Notes: a model not told the origin generated them from the letters alone. A stretch of DNA of 64,000 nt from Thalassospira mesophila (GCF_002115755.1 NZ_JFKA01000008.1:1-64000), one strand, 5' to 3'; positions 38,124 to 47,420 are shown, counted from the stretch's first letter. A program made the numbers and translations.

Positions 38124-40118
38124 GTGGCGAAGCGACCTACTCGAAAATCATCTGCGACACCCAGACGTCGTTCTTCTCGCCGTTCCTCGGGGCGTCGCCG
38201 TGGGGGGGCAAAGCGGTCTTTTTCATCCATGCTGGGGGCGCTGGTACCGCGCCCCATGCTGATCGCCCAGATCATGATGGTGATGGCGGTGTGGGCCGTG
38301 GTGTTGTGCGGCGGGCTTGCGGCCTATTATGGTTATGATCTGACCAGCAAAATTGATTTTGATGTTGCCACCCAGCGCAAGCCACTGGTGCGCATCATGA
38401 GCATTGATGGCGTTAATCTGGCCAATTACGGCGACCGTTACGGCAGCCCGGTCGAGGTGGGCGATCTGCCAGATTATGTCGGGCAGGCGTTTGTATCGAT
38501 TGAAGACCGGCGCTTTTATCATCATTTCGGTATCGATCTTATCGGCATAAGCCGGGCCCTTGTGACCAATATCTGGCGCGGGCACATCGCCGAAGGCGGC
38601 AGCACCATTACCCAGCAGTTGGCCAAAAACCTGTTTTTGTCGCCCGAACGCAGTTATGGCCGCAAGGTCGAAGAGGTTTTGTTGTCGCTGTGGCTGGAAG
38701 TTAAGTTTTCCAAACAGCAAATCCTGTCGCTGTATTTAAACCGCATTTATTTCGGTTCGGGCGTGTATGGCATTGATGCCGCCTCGCAGCAGTATTTTGG
38801 CGTTGATCCGCGCCGTTTGTCGCTGTATCAGGCGGCGGTTCTGGCGGGCCTGCCCAAGGCACCTAGCCGCTATAACCCGCTGGTGGCGCCTGAAGCGGCG
38901 GCCAAACGGGCCAATCAAGTGATCAATGCGATGCTTGATACCGGCGCGATCAGCAAAGAGCAGGCCCGAACAAACCATTATACCACCGTTACAACCGCGT
39001 CGGCGAGCGGGCGCGGTGGCCCTGATGTGCGCTATTTCACCGACTGGATTTTGGACCGGGTGACCGATTATGTCGGCTATCACGACCAGGATATGGTGGT
39101 GTATACGACGCTTGATTCAAACTTGCAGGATTCCGCCGAAGAAGCAGTCAGCCGGGTGCTTGACAGCAAGGAAGCCGAAAAGCGCCGCGCCAGTCAGGGC
39201 GCACTGGTTGCGATGACGCCAGACGGATCGGTTCGGGCGATGGTGGGGGGTAAAAACTTTTTCCAAAGCCAGTATAACCGGGTGACACAGGCCAAACGCC
39301 AACCCGGATCGGTGTTTAAACTGTTTGTTTATCTGGCCGCCCTTGAAGATGACATGCACGCCGATGACTGGATGCGCGACGAGCCGTTTACCGTGAAGGG
39401 CTGGAGCCCGCGCAACTTTGACCGGCAACACCATGGCACCATGTCGTTGCGCGATGCGGTGGCAACATCGAACAATACCATCGCGGTGGAAGTGGCGATG
39501 AAAACCGGGTTGAATAAAGTTATTAATATGGCCCATGCCCTGGGGGTGTCGTCGGACCTGCCCGCTGAACCCAGCCTGGCACTGGGTACAAGCGAAGTTA
39601 CGTTGCTGGAAATGACATCGGCCTATGCCGTTGTATCGAACGGCGGGTTTAACATTATCCCGCACGCTATTACCAAAATTGTCGGTCAGGATGGCAATAT
39701 TTTGTATGAACGCGAAGGCGGTTACATGACCCGGGTTTTAAACCCGGTCACGGCGGGCGAAATGAACAATATGCTGGCCGCTGTGATTGCCAACGGCACG
39801 GGTAAAAATGCCCTGCTGGACCGCCCGGCGGCGGGGAAAACCGGCACCACATCGGATTATCGCGATGCCTGGTTTGTCGGTTATACCGCCGATCTGGTCG
39901 CCGGGGTGTGGATGGGCAATGATAACGGATCGCCGATGGACAAAGTCACCGGTGGCGGTTTGCCCGCCAGCATGTGGAAGTCTTTTATGCTCCATGCCCA
40001 TCAGGATTTACCGGTGCGATCTTTGGGCAAGGCCGCCTCGATGCGCTCTATTCGTATGGGCGAGAATGACAGCTGGAAAAAATTCAATTCCGGTTTTAGC
40101 GGCAGTACCAGCAGATAG
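38124..40118 (+). CDS. Class A penicillin-binding protein (PBP1A-type transglycosylase/transpeptidase)
   Basis: Bifunctional peptidoglycan synthase, 664 residues. A very basic Arg/Ser-rich N-terminus (1-32), one span (about 45-70), then GT51 motifs SIEDRRFYHHFGID (catalytic Glu127), EGGSTITQQLAKN, RKVEEVLLSLWLE and LYLNRIYFGSGVYG. Transpeptidase motifs: PGSVFK (Ser396, Lys399), SNN (449-451) and GKTGTT (KTG 572-574). All are intact, in contrast to the upstream paralogue. The GTG start follows AGAGGA. Slightly shorter than typical PBP1A (about 800), lacking the OB-fold insert. Confidence 0.94.
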   Translation: MAKRPTRKSSATPRRRSSRRSSGRRRGGAKRSFSSMLGALVPRPMLIAQIMMVMAVWAVVLCGGLAAYYGYDLTSKIDFDVATQRKPLVRIMSIDGVNLANYGDRYGSPVEVGDLPDYVGQAFVSIEDRRFYHHFGIDLIGISRALVTNIWRGHIAEGGSTITQQLAKNLFLSPERSYGRKVEEVLLSLWLEVKFSKQQILSLYLNRIYFGSGVYGIDAASQQYFGVDPRRLSLYQAAVLAGLPKAPSRYNPLVAPEAAAKRANQVINAMLDTGAISKEQARTNHYTTVTTASASGRGGPDVRYFTDWILDRVTDYVGYHDQDMVVYTTLDSNLQDSAEEAVSRVLDSKEAEKRRASQGALVAMTPDGSVRAMVGGKNFFQSQYNRVTQAKRQPGSVFKLFVYLAALEDDMHADDWMRDEPFTVKGWSPRNFDRQHHGTMSLRDAVATSNNTIAVEVAMKTGLNKVINMAHALGVSSDLPAEPSLALGTSEVTLLEMTSAYAVVSNGGFNIIPHAITKIVGQDGNILYEREGGYMTRVLNPVTAGEMNNMLAAVIANGTGKNALLDRPAAGKTGTTSDYRDAWFVGYTADLVAGVWMGNDNGSPMDKVTGGGLPASMWKSFMLHAHQDLPVRSLGKAASMRSIRMGENDSWKKFNSGFSGSTSR

Positions 40119-40536
40119 TCTTTAGAGCATATTTCCTTTAATAAGACCCATTTTGTTTAATTTTGACGTGCCGTTTGGCAAGGCACAGCGCGCCGCGCGA
40201 TGCGGCGCATCGGGCAAGCGGTGTAACGCCGTCAAACGCCGTCAAAATTGAACCCTCCGGGCCCGCGCATTTTGCTGCTCGCAGCTGATCATATCTGACC
40301 CGGGAAACGCACGTGTCGCATCGTAAGCCGGGTGGCAAGCTTCGCAATTTTCATCGGGCATAAAAAAAGAGGCCGGATGTCGGTTGGCGACAATCCGGCC
40401 CGAGGAAGGCATTCTCAGTTCCGAAAGGGAGCATCCGGAACCGCTGGAAAGACCTTGATAAGCGCCTTGACCTGTGGTGGACGCGGGGAGGTGTCGTGGA
40501 TGCAGATCAAGGGGGTGTCACGTTATCAAAGCCGGA
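40119..40536. other. Gap between PBP gene and argE
   Basis: Convergent spacer of 418 bases. It has GC-rich symmetrical stretches (GCGCCGCGCGATGCGGCGC near 40190), a tandem direct repeat AACGCCGTCA at 40225-40234 and 40235-40244, and the argE terminator (40363-40400). No gene is recognised. Confidence 0.55.
40363..40400 (-). terminator. argE operon terminator
   Basis: Read on the minus strand: stem GGCCGGATTGTCG paired with CGACATCCGGCC (one bulged base), 5-nt loop, then CTCTTTTTTT. It lies 137 bases past the argE stop and would end the tct-argE transcript. Confidence 0.85.
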
Positions 40537-41721
40537 TCAGGACGGGGTTTTCACCGCCTGATGACCCAACTTCTCCAGGAAAGCCAGGCATTCGTCGAGT
40601 TGGGATATCTCGACAAATTCGTTGCGTTTGTGGGCCTGTGTGATCGAGCCCGGGCCGCAAATGATGGACGGAATATTGCCCTGTTTTTCAAAGATTCCGC
40701 CTTCGGAACCGTATGAAACCTTGCCCGAAACTTCGTCGATGATGTTGCGAACAAGGGCAAAGCTTTCGGCATCGGTGCAATCGCCCATGCCCGGATAATG
40801 AAAGATTTCTTCCCATTCAAAGCCGGTATCGGCTTCGCGGGCTTTCATTTCGGCATCCAGTGTTTGCGTGATGCGGGTTTTGATGTTGTCAATCACGGCT
40901 GCGGCATCGTGGTCGGGCAAGTGGCGAATTTCAAAGGTAAATTCACAACTGTCGGGCGTCACATTGGTGGCGGTGCCGCCCGAAATGGTGGTGGTCAGCA
41001 TGGTGCTGTGCGGCACGGTAAAATCGGGGTCGAACGGGCCGTTGGTTTCAATTTCGCGGGCGACATCGGAAATAAGGGCGATGGCACGCGACGCATATTC
41101 AATGGCATTGACGTGATCGGGGGCAAAGGACGAATGCCCGGCGGTGCCCGTCACGGTCACGCGCATCGAATATTTGCCTTTTTGGCCGTTAATTACCTTC
41201 ATTTCCGTCGGTTCGCCAATAACAGCCAGGCGCGGCGGATGATCAATTTTTGCCAAATGCTCCACCATACTGCCAACACCAAGGCAGCCGACTTCTTCAT
41301 CATAAGACAGGCACAGATGAAACGGAATGGCCAGGTCCTGTTTGACCAGTTCCGGGATCAGGGCCAGCGCGCAGGCGGCAAAGCCTTTCATATCGGCCGT
41401 ACCGCGGCCAAACAATTTGCCGTCGCGTTCGGTCATGTCAAAAGCCGGGCTTACCCAGCCTTTTTCAAGCGCCGGCACCACATCGGTATGGCCGGACAGA
41501 ACAATACCGGGCACGTCTTTGGGGCCGATGGTGGCCAGCAGATTGGCCTTTTCACCGGTTTCATCATAGAACAGCGTGGTTTCAATGTCGTACTGGGCAA
41601 GATAATCCTGCACATACCGAATAAGGCCGAGATTCGAGTTCTTGCTGGTCGTGTCGAACGCCACCAGCTTGCCCAGAATATCGATGGCAAGGTGCAGGCG
41701 GGACATGTTGGTTTGGGTCAT
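40537..41721 (-). CDS. argE: Acetylornithine deacetylase (ArgE/M20 family)
   Basis: Zinc peptidase-family amidohydrolase of 394 residues. Metal-binding motifs: SGHTDVVP and GRGTADMKGF, then YDEEVGC with the catalytic glutamate pair, and a dimer domain with TGTAGHSS. Sequence blocks match ArgE, which releases ornithine and acetate from N-acetylornithine. It is the last gene of an operon with the three parts of a tripartite tricarboxylate-type transporter, 23 bases behind tctA. That context suggests it may deacylate an imported N-acyl amino acid in addition to, or in place of, a role in arginine synthesis. Confidence 0.88.
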   Translation of the reverse strand: MTQTNMSRLHLAIDILGKLVAFDTTSKNSNLGLIRYVQDYLAQYDIETTLFYDETGEKANLLATIGPKDVPGIVLSGHTDVVPALEKGWVSPAFDMTERDGKLFGRGTADMKGFAACALALIPELVKQDLAIPFHLCLSYDEEVGCLGVGSMVEHLAKIDHPPRLAVIGEPTEMKVINGQKGKYSMRVTVTGTAGHSSFAPDHVNAIEYASRAIALISDVAREIETNGPFDPDFTVPHSTMLTTTISGGTATNVTPDSCEFTFEIRHLPDHDAAAVIDNIKTRITQTLDAEMKAREADTGFEWEEIFHYPGMGDCTDAESFALVRNIIDEVSGKVSYGSEGGIFEKQGNIPSIICGPGSITQAHKRNEFVEISQLDECLAFLEKLGHQAVKTPS

Positions 41722-41744
41722 TTTTCAGCTTCTTGTGTCTCGAA

Positions 41745-43235
41745 TTAATTGGCGGCGCGCACGTTGCTGCGCCATTTTTGCCATTCGCGGCGAATGGTCA
41801 GGGCCACGAACAGAATGGTCAGGATAAAGAATCCCCAGGAAATCCATGACTGGAAGAAGATGCTCAGGTCACCGCGCGAAATGGCGAGCGAACGACGCAT
41901 ATTGTCTTCAAACATCGGGCCAAGGATAAAGGCGATCAGGAACGGTGCCGCAGGAACGTTCAGCACCATCATCGCAAAGCCGACAACCCCCATTACCAGC
42001 AGCACGGCAACGTCAAACGGGCTTGAAGAAACCGAATAGATGCCAAAAACACACAGGATAACGATACAGGGCAGCAGCAATTGCTGTGGAATACGCGAGA
42101 TTTTGGCAAAGCCGCTGGCGGTTAGTTTGCCTGCGATAAACAGGAAGACCGAGCTAAACAGCATGCCGATAAACAGCGAATAAACTTCGCCGATATTGTT
42201 TTGAAACAAGAGCGGGCCGGGGGTAAGGCCGTGGATCATGAAAGCACCGAGCATCACACCCGTAATCACGTCACCGGGCACCCCAAGGGCCAAAAGCGGG
42301 ATCATGGTGGCACCGCAGCAGCCGTTATTGGCCGATTCAGATGCCGCAATACCTTCAAGTTCGCCTTCGCCAAACCGGTCGCCGTTTTTCGAGGTGCGCC
42401 GCGCTTCGCTATAGGAAAAGAACGCCGCGGTGGACGGGCCAATACCGGGAATAGCACCTAAAATAACGCCAATGAAGCTGCCCCGAATGATTGTTTTCAG
42501 GCTGCCGCGAAATTCCTTCATGGTCAGGCGGTTATCGCCCAGTTTCATGGCCTGGGTGTTTTCCTCGGGCCGGAAAATGGCAAGTTTCAGCATTTCAGGC
42601 AGGGCAAACAAACCGATCAGCACCGGCACCACACCAAGGCCGCTTTTCATGTCTTCGGTCATGGCAAAGCGAAACGAGCCGTACATGTCCTCGCCAACGG
42701 TCGCAAGCAACAGGCCAAGGCAGGCAGCAACAATGCCCAGCAACAACGAACGCCCGGAAATGCTGGCAACAATCGTCAACGAAAAGGCCATCAGCATGAA
42801 ATATTCCGGCGGGCCGACACGCAGGGCAAAAATCGCCAGTGGGGCTGCCAGAAAGATCAGCGAAATGTTGGAAATAAAATCGCCAATGCAGCTTGAGACC
42901 AGCGCCATATTAAGCGCCTTGCCCCCTTTGCCTTCGCGGGCCAGCGGGTAGCCGTCCAGCACCGTACAGGCCGCCGATGCAGTGCCCGGTGTTTTGATCA
43001 GGATGGCCGAAATCGACCCGCCATAGGTTGACCCTTTATACAGGGCGACCAAAAGCAAAAGGCTGGTAACGGGCGGCATATAAAAGGTAAAGGGCAATGC
43101 CAGCGTTACGGCCATGGTGCCGGTCATGCCAGGGATAGCACCAATAATGACTCCACCCCAGATCCCGGCAGCCATAACGATAAAATTGGGCAGTGTCGCG
43201 ACAGCGACAAAGGCGCCAAGCAATTCATTCCACAT
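41745..43235 (-). CDS. tctA: Tripartite tricarboxylate transporter large membrane subunit TctA
   Basis: 496-residue permease with about 12 spans. The signature GAIPGMTGTMAVTLALPFTF near the N-terminus and its repeat GAIPGIGPSTAAFFSY are the TctA hallmark, together with KTPGTASAACTVLDGYP. It imports organic acids using the ion gradient with TctB and the binding protein TctC. Adjacent tctB is 12 bases upstream. Confidence 0.93.
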   Translation of the reverse strand: MWNELLGAFVAVATLPNFIVMAAGIWGGVIIGAIPGMTGTMAVTLALPFTFYMPPVTSLLLLVALYKGSTYGGSISAILIKTPGTASAACTVLDGYPLAREGKGGKALNMALVSSCIGDFISNISLIFLAAPLAIFALRVGPPEYFMLMAFSLTIVASISGRSLLLGIVAACLGLLLATVGEDMYGSFRFAMTEDMKSGLGVVPVLIGLFALPEMLKLAIFRPEENTQAMKLGDNRLTMKEFRGSLKTIIRGSFIGVILGAIPGIGPSTAAFFSYSEARRTSKNGDRFGEGELEGIAASESANNGCCGATMIPLLALGVPGDVITGVMLGAFMIHGLTPGPLLFQNNIGEVYSLFIGMLFSSVFLFIAGKLTASGFAKISRIPQQLLLPCIVILCVFGIYSVSSSPFDVAVLLVMGVVGFAMMVLNVPAAPFLIAFILGPMFEDNMRRSLAISRGDLSIFFQSWISWGFFILTILFVALTIRREWQKWRSNVRAAN

Positions 43236-43247
43236 GGTGTTTTCTCG

Positions 43248-43772
43248 TCAGATCAAATGCAGCAGACGGGCAAGGGAAAACCATTTGCCGTGCGGGAAAG
43301 GGGTATGGGTGATTTCGGTGAAAACCACATACAGGAAAATCGGAAAAATAATGCTGAGCCCGATCATCCATGCCCGTTTGGTAAAATCGCCGGTCATGAT
43401 GAACAGGAAGGCCAGCAACACAATGGTTGCGGTCAGAAAGCCGATTTTCGGCATCAGATACACAAAGGCGGCAAAGCCCGCGATCATGCAGATAAAACGG
43501 TAGGCAAAAATGCGGTTGGCACACAAATAGGCACCAATCGGCGTGATCTGGTCGCTGGAGCGGCGGCGCATTTTAGGCACCGCCAGAACCAGGGCCAACG
43601 CCCCCATGACAACGCCGACCCAGCCAATAACGCGGGGCCACATGTCAGGGGGCGGGGCAAACCCCGGAATAAAGGACGGAACCCGAACATAGACCGGGAT
43701 CAGAACAAACAGAACAAGGGCAAAAAATGCCGTTGCCACCAGTCCGGTGTAAAAATCGCGGTTGGGGATCAT
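43248..43772 (-). CDS. tctB: Tripartite tricarboxylate transporter small membrane subunit TctB
   Basis: 174 residues with four predicted spans, the usual TctB layout: a short N-terminal span (TGLVATAFFALVLFVLIPVYV), a PPPDMWPRVIG loop and three further spans. The ATG at 43772 follows GAGGCGGAACC; a frame starting 5 codons earlier is less likely. TctB sequences are poorly conserved; the call rests on topology and position between tctC and tctA. Confidence 0.85.
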   Translation of the reverse strand: MIPNRDFYTGLVATAFFALVLFVLIPVYVRVPSFIPGFAPPPDMWPRVIGWVGVVMGALALVLAVPKMRRRSSDQITPIGAYLCANRIFAYRFICMIAGFAAFVYLMPKIGFLTATIVLLAFLFIMTGDFTKRAWMIGLSIIFPIFLYVVFTEITHTPFPHGKWFSLARLLHLI

Positions 43773-43807
43773 GGTTCCGCCTCGCATCCTAAAAACGGGG
43801 TAAAATC

Positions 43808-44803
43808 TTACTGGATGTAACCAAATTTCACAGCCAGACCATGATACAGGTCGAACTGGGATTTGACATAGGTTGACGGATCTTCATCACCGATAACCGA
43901 GATGGAACCACGTTTTTTGGCCAGATCAAGCCACTGTTCGTTGGTCGCAACTTTACCCAGGATGTCTTTCCATTTGGCAACAACATCGTCGGGCAGGCCT
44001 TTGGGGGCGTAAAGGCCGCTCCAGCCGCCAACCTGGGCTGCGGTTGCATAACCCAGTTCTTTTGCGGTCGGAACGTCGGGCAAATCAGCCATACGTTTGG
44101 GGGCATACACCATCAGGGCGCGCATTTTGCCAGCCTGGATATGGGGCATCAGCGAACCGGCCGAAATGGCCAGGAAGTCAACATGGTTACCCAAAAGGGC
44201 TGCTGCCAACGCGCCGCCGCCTTTGTAAGGCACCAGGGTCGATGCGCTTAACGGGTCAAGACCGGCATCAGACAGCAAAGCCTGAACCGAAAAGCCGTCA
44301 ATCGCGGTGGGGCCGGATGCGGCATAGGTGGTGGCACCGTTGCTTTCCTTGATCTTGGCAATCAGGTCATCAATGGTTTTGATATCAGACTCGGCATTAA
44401 CCGCCAAAATCATCGGGGTTGCTTCGAGAATACCCAAAAAGGTGTAGTCATCCCATGCGACGGGGCTGTCGGAATAAACCGCCGGATAAAGCGCCATGCC
44501 AACACGCGACAGCAGCAGGGTGTAACCATCGGGATCGGATTCGGTTACGAAACGCGCGCCGTTCATGCCGCCGTTACCGGTTTTATTCACAACAATGACC
44601 GGCTGTTCGTTGGTGTAGTTGCGCGCAGTTTCTGCAAGCGCACGACCAGCCAGATCAGAGGCGCCACCGGCGCCGTAAGGAACAACAAGGGTAATGGCCT
44701 TTTCCGGGTAGGAATCAGCCTGTGCTGCCGACGCAAATGCCGTTGCGCAAGCAAGAGCTGCAACACCCAGTGCAGCTTTCTTCAGATGACGAAACATTTT
44801 CAT
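43808..44803 (-). CDS. tctC: Tripartite tricarboxylate transporter substrate-binding protein (Bug/TctC family)
   Basis: Periplasmic binding protein of 331 residues with a clear signal peptide (cleaved after about ASAAQA). The segment YPEKAITLVVPYGAGGASDLAGRALA is typical of Bug proteins, whose ligands are carboxylates and some amino acid derivatives. First gene of the tctC-tctB-tctA-argE operon; GGAG precedes its start on the minus strand. The presence of argE suggests an N-acylated ligand. Confidence 0.92.
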   Translation of the reverse strand: MKMFRHLKKAALGVAALACATAFASAAQADSYPEKAITLVVPYGAGGASDLAGRALAETARNYTNEQPVIVVNKTGNGGMNGARFVTESDPDGYTLLLSRVGMALYPAVYSDSPVAWDDYTFLGILEATPMILAVNAESDIKTIDDLIAKIKESNGATTYAASGPTAIDGFSVQALLSDAGLDPLSASTLVPYKGGGALAAALLGNHVDFLAISAGSLMPHIQAGKMRALMVYAPKRMADLPDVPTAKELGYATAAQVGGWSGLYAPKGLPDDVVAKWKDILGKVATNEQWLDLAKKRGSISVIGDEDPSTYVKSQFDLYHGLAVKFGYIQ

Positions 44804-44897
44804 GTCTCCCTGGAGGTGATGGCGTTATTGCCAAGTTGATGCTTCTTGTTTTGTGTCTGAAACATGGCAAACTATAACTATTGAAGCAAAAAATTAA

Positions 44898-44926
44898 TTT
44901 CAGTATTACTTATGTAAATACTGAAA
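44898..44926. promoter_or_regulatory. 29-bp inverted repeat, probable LysR-type operator
   Basis: Perfect 10-bp arms TTTCAGTATT/AATACTGAAA with a 9-base spacer. It lies in the 142-base divergent spacer between tctC and a LysR-type gene, 19 bases before the LysR start. It contains T-N11-A matches as expected for LysR regulators. Confidence 0.75.
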
Positions 44927-44945
44927 CCTATGCGGAGGGGGTGGC

Positions 44946-45851
44946 ATGAATTTACGCGAGCTGGAAAGTTTTAATGCTTTCATGGCCTATGGCACCGTTA
45001 GCAAGGCGGCCGAGGCCATGAATATCAGCCAGCCGATGGTCAGCCGGATGTTGGCAAGTCTGGAGAAATCGGTGGGATTTGCGTTGTTTGTCCGTAAACG
45101 CAACCAGCTTGTCGCGACCGAGGAAGCCGCCCAGTTCCACCACACAGTGTTACGGACCCTGAACGGTTTTCGCGACCTTGAAAGCAGTGCGCGCGCCATT
45201 GCCAACCAGCAGCTCGGCAGCATTCGCATTGCCGCCCAGCCGATTTATGTCGACACCTATCTTTTGGATGTTATCGCCAAATTCAAGGCGTTACACCCCA
45301 ATGTGTCGGTCAGCATTACCGATTCCGGCATGGAAGGCATACTGGAAATGGTCACATCGAGAAATTGCGATTTGGGCATTGGCATTACGCTTGATCTGAT
45401 GGACCGCGATGTGGCGATGATGCGCCTGGCAAAATGCCGTGCCGTTTGCCTGATGCCGCGCGATCACAGGCTGGCCGGGTTTGAAACCATTGATATTGAT
45501 TTGCTGCGCGGCGAGAAATTTATCGAGCTAAGCAACGGCAGCCCGCTGCGCACCAAGGTTGACTATATTTTTCAAATTGCCGGGCGCCTGCGCCACATCG
45601 CGGTCGAGGCCCGCACGGTGCGCACCATTTCACGGCTGGTGGAACGCAATGTTGGCATCGCGATCAGTGACCCGTTTGCTGCTTTGCTGGTCGATCAGGA
45701 CCGGGTGGTGGCGCGCCCCCTTACCCCGGAAATTTCGTGGGATGTGGCGGTGTTTCATGCCAACCGCGAATTATCGAACGTGCAACGCAGTTTTTTGGCG
45801 TTTCTGCGCGATGAACTGCCCCATCTGCGCGATGCCGGATGTGTGCTGTAA
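44946..45851 (+). CDS. LysR-family transcriptional regulator (likely controls tct-argE)
   Basis: 301 residues. N-terminal winged helix: LRELESFNAFMAYGTVSKAAEAMNISQPMVSRMLASLE, then a periplasmic-binding-like ligand domain. The ribosome site GGAGGGGG is just before the ATG. It is divergent from tctC with a strong inverted repeat between, so autoregulation and control of the transporter operon are likely. Confidence 0.9.
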   Translation: MNLRELESFNAFMAYGTVSKAAEAMNISQPMVSRMLASLEKSVGFALFVRKRNQLVATEEAAQFHHTVLRTLNGFRDLESSARAIANQQLGSIRIAAQPIYVDTYLLDVIAKFKALHPNVSVSITDSGMEGILEMVTSRNCDLGIGITLDLMDRDVAMMRLAKCRAVCLMPRDHRLAGFETIDIDLLRGEKFIELSNGSPLRTKVDYIFQIAGRLRHIAVEARTVRTISRLVERNVGIAISDPFAALLVDQDRVVARPLTPEISWDVAVFHANRELSNVQRSFLAFLRDELPHLRDAGCVL

Positions 45852-45869
45852 TATCGCCCGTTTCGGGTT

Positions 45870-46502
45870 TTATGCCTTCTGATCAAAGGCCAGCTTGGCA
45901 GCAAGGGCCAAAAAAACGCAGCCGGTAAAAACCTGAAATGCACGGGCGATGCGCGCGGAACGGGCCAAAAACTGCCCCAGTTTGCCGGCGAACCCGCCAA
46001 CCAGACAGTTAATGATGGTGCCGCCGATATTCAGGATTAGCCCCAAAAGCAGGAATTGCAGCAAAACCGACCCGCGTTTGGGGTCAACAAATTGCGGTAA
46101 AAACGCCAGCACAAAAACAATGATCTTCGGGTTCAGCAAATTAACCACAATGCCGTCCCGCCATGCCCGAATGGCCGATCCCTTGCGGGTTTCGGCGGCC
46201 TTCAATGTTTGGTTGCGGTTTCTAAATGCCTGGAATGCCAGCCACACCAGATAGGATATCCCCGCCCAGCGTAGCATTTGAAACGCAACCGGGTGGGAAG
46301 CCAACAAAGCCGCCAGCCCCAAACCGGCCAGTAATGTATGCACAAGCGCGCCGGTCGATATGCCAAAGCTGGCCGCCAGCCCCGCCCGCGGGCCGGATTT
46401 AATGCCCTGCCCCAGACAAAACAGCATGTCGTTGCCCGGCGTCATATTAAGGGCAAGGGCGGTGGGCACAAAAACCAGCAATGTTTGAAGCGGGATCAGC
46501 AT
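45870..46502 (-). CDS. LysE/RhtB-family amino acid exporter
   Basis: 210 residues, about six spans. The N-terminal TALALNMTPGNDMLFCLGQGIKSG and the internal NLLNPKIIVFVLAFLPQFV are typical RhtB/LysE motifs. It probably exports an amino acid or derivative. It converges on the LysR gene with 18 bases between stops. No regulator is adjacent. Confidence 0.9.
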   Translation of the reverse strand: MLIPLQTLLVFVPTALALNMTPGNDMLFCLGQGIKSGPRAGLAASFGISTGALVHTLLAGLGLAALLASHPVAFQMLRWAGISYLVWLAFQAFRNRNQTLKAAETRKGSAIRAWRDGIVVNLLNPKIIVFVLAFLPQFVDPKRGSVLLQFLLLGLILNIGGTIINCLVGGFAGKLGQFLARSARIARAFQVFTGCVFLALAAKLAFDQKA

Positions 46503-46596
46503 AAGAAACCTTGGACATGACAGGGACGAAAAGGGTGAAAGGGCGCTCGGCTTTTATAAACTGTAATGGCATTTCAAAATGCCGCAGGTAAAGAAA

Positions 46597-47313
46597 TTAC
46601 TCGCCCGCGCCAAACCGGTGTAGCCCGGACCCGTTGCGTTTTAACCAGTGTTGCTGTTTGGCTGAGGATCCATAAAGGTCGTCAACCACCTTCCAGAAGC
46701 GCGAGCTGTGGTTAAGTTCCTGCAAATGGGCAACCTCGTGGGCGACGACATAATCCAGCACGTCTTCGGGGGCCAAAATCAGCCGCCAGCTAAAGGATAA
46801 ATTGCCGCCCGACGAGCAACTGCCCCAACGCGTGCGGGTATCCTTGATCGAGATGCGGTTGATTTTTTTGCCGATTTCCTCGGCATAGGCGTGGGCGCGC
46901 GGGGCGATTTCCAGTTTGGCCTGTTTTTTCAGCCAGTCGGCGACTCGCCGGTTGCTGTGTTCCATGGCGCCCGAAACCCAGATCACGCCGGATTCCGCCC
47001 ACACCCCGCGTTTGGCATCGGGAACGGCGCGAATGGCATGTTCATTGCCCAAAAATGGCACCCACGCGCCGGGTACAAACAAGACCCGGTCGGGCAGGCG
47101 TGACAGGTGCGCTTCGATCCAGTCGACATGCTGGCGCAGCATCGACAGGGCGGTTTTACGCGATATACCGTTGGGAACGACGACTTCCACGCCATCGAAG
47201 CCCGGATCGATCCGCAATTTAAGCCGCGACGCGCGCGCACTGCTGCGCAGGCGCACCGGCACAGGGCCCAAACGCGGCAGGTCAATTTCGGTTTCTTCGA
47301 TGTTATTTGCCAT
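46597..47313 (-). CDS. YgjP-like metallopeptidase (DUF45/M48 clan)
   Basis: 238 residues. The zinc motif HEVAHLQELNHSSRFW (HExxH plus a downstream His) and RTRWGSCSSGGNLSFSWRLILAP are the YgjP/DUF45 signature. Function in the cell is not established; members are cytoplasmic and unlike secreted proteases. It is divergent from argG. A perfect DnaA-box sequence lies just upstream of its start (47319-47327). Confidence 0.9.
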   Translation of the reverse strand: MANNIEETEIDLPRLGPVPVRLRSSARASRLKLRIDPGFDGVEVVVPNGISRKTALSMLRQHVDWIEAHLSRLPDRVLFVPGAWVPFLGNEHAIRAVPDAKRGVWAESGVIWVSGAMEHSNRRVADWLKKQAKLEIAPRAHAYAEEIGKKINRISIKDTRTRWGSCSSGGNLSFSWRLILAPEDVLDYVVAHEVAHLQELNHSSRFWKVVDDLYGSSAKQQHWLKRNGSGLHRFGAGE

Positions 47314-47392
47314 ATTGGTGTGGATAATCGCCGAATCTGTTAAAAAAGCACGTCAAATTTACGCGTTTTTACGGGCAGGCGCATCTTGGCCC

Positions 47393-47420
47393 TTGCCCGT
47401 CACATGGGTTTTCCTATACT
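47393..47420 (+). promoter_or_regulatory. Probable argG promoter
   Basis: TTGCCC at 47393-47398, 16-base spacer, TATACT at 47415-47420. The -35 lies within the right arm of an inverted repeat ACGGGCA ... TGCCCGT (47371-47400), which could be an operator. A leader of about 115 bases with a CCCGTG-ATAA-CACGGG hairpin (47469-47484) follows. Confidence 0.6.

Noticed and set aside
40798-41748. Plus-strand open frame of 316 codons opposite argE
   Set aside because: Fully antisense to argE, composition rich in Gly, His and Arg, no domain or upstream signal. Shadow frame.
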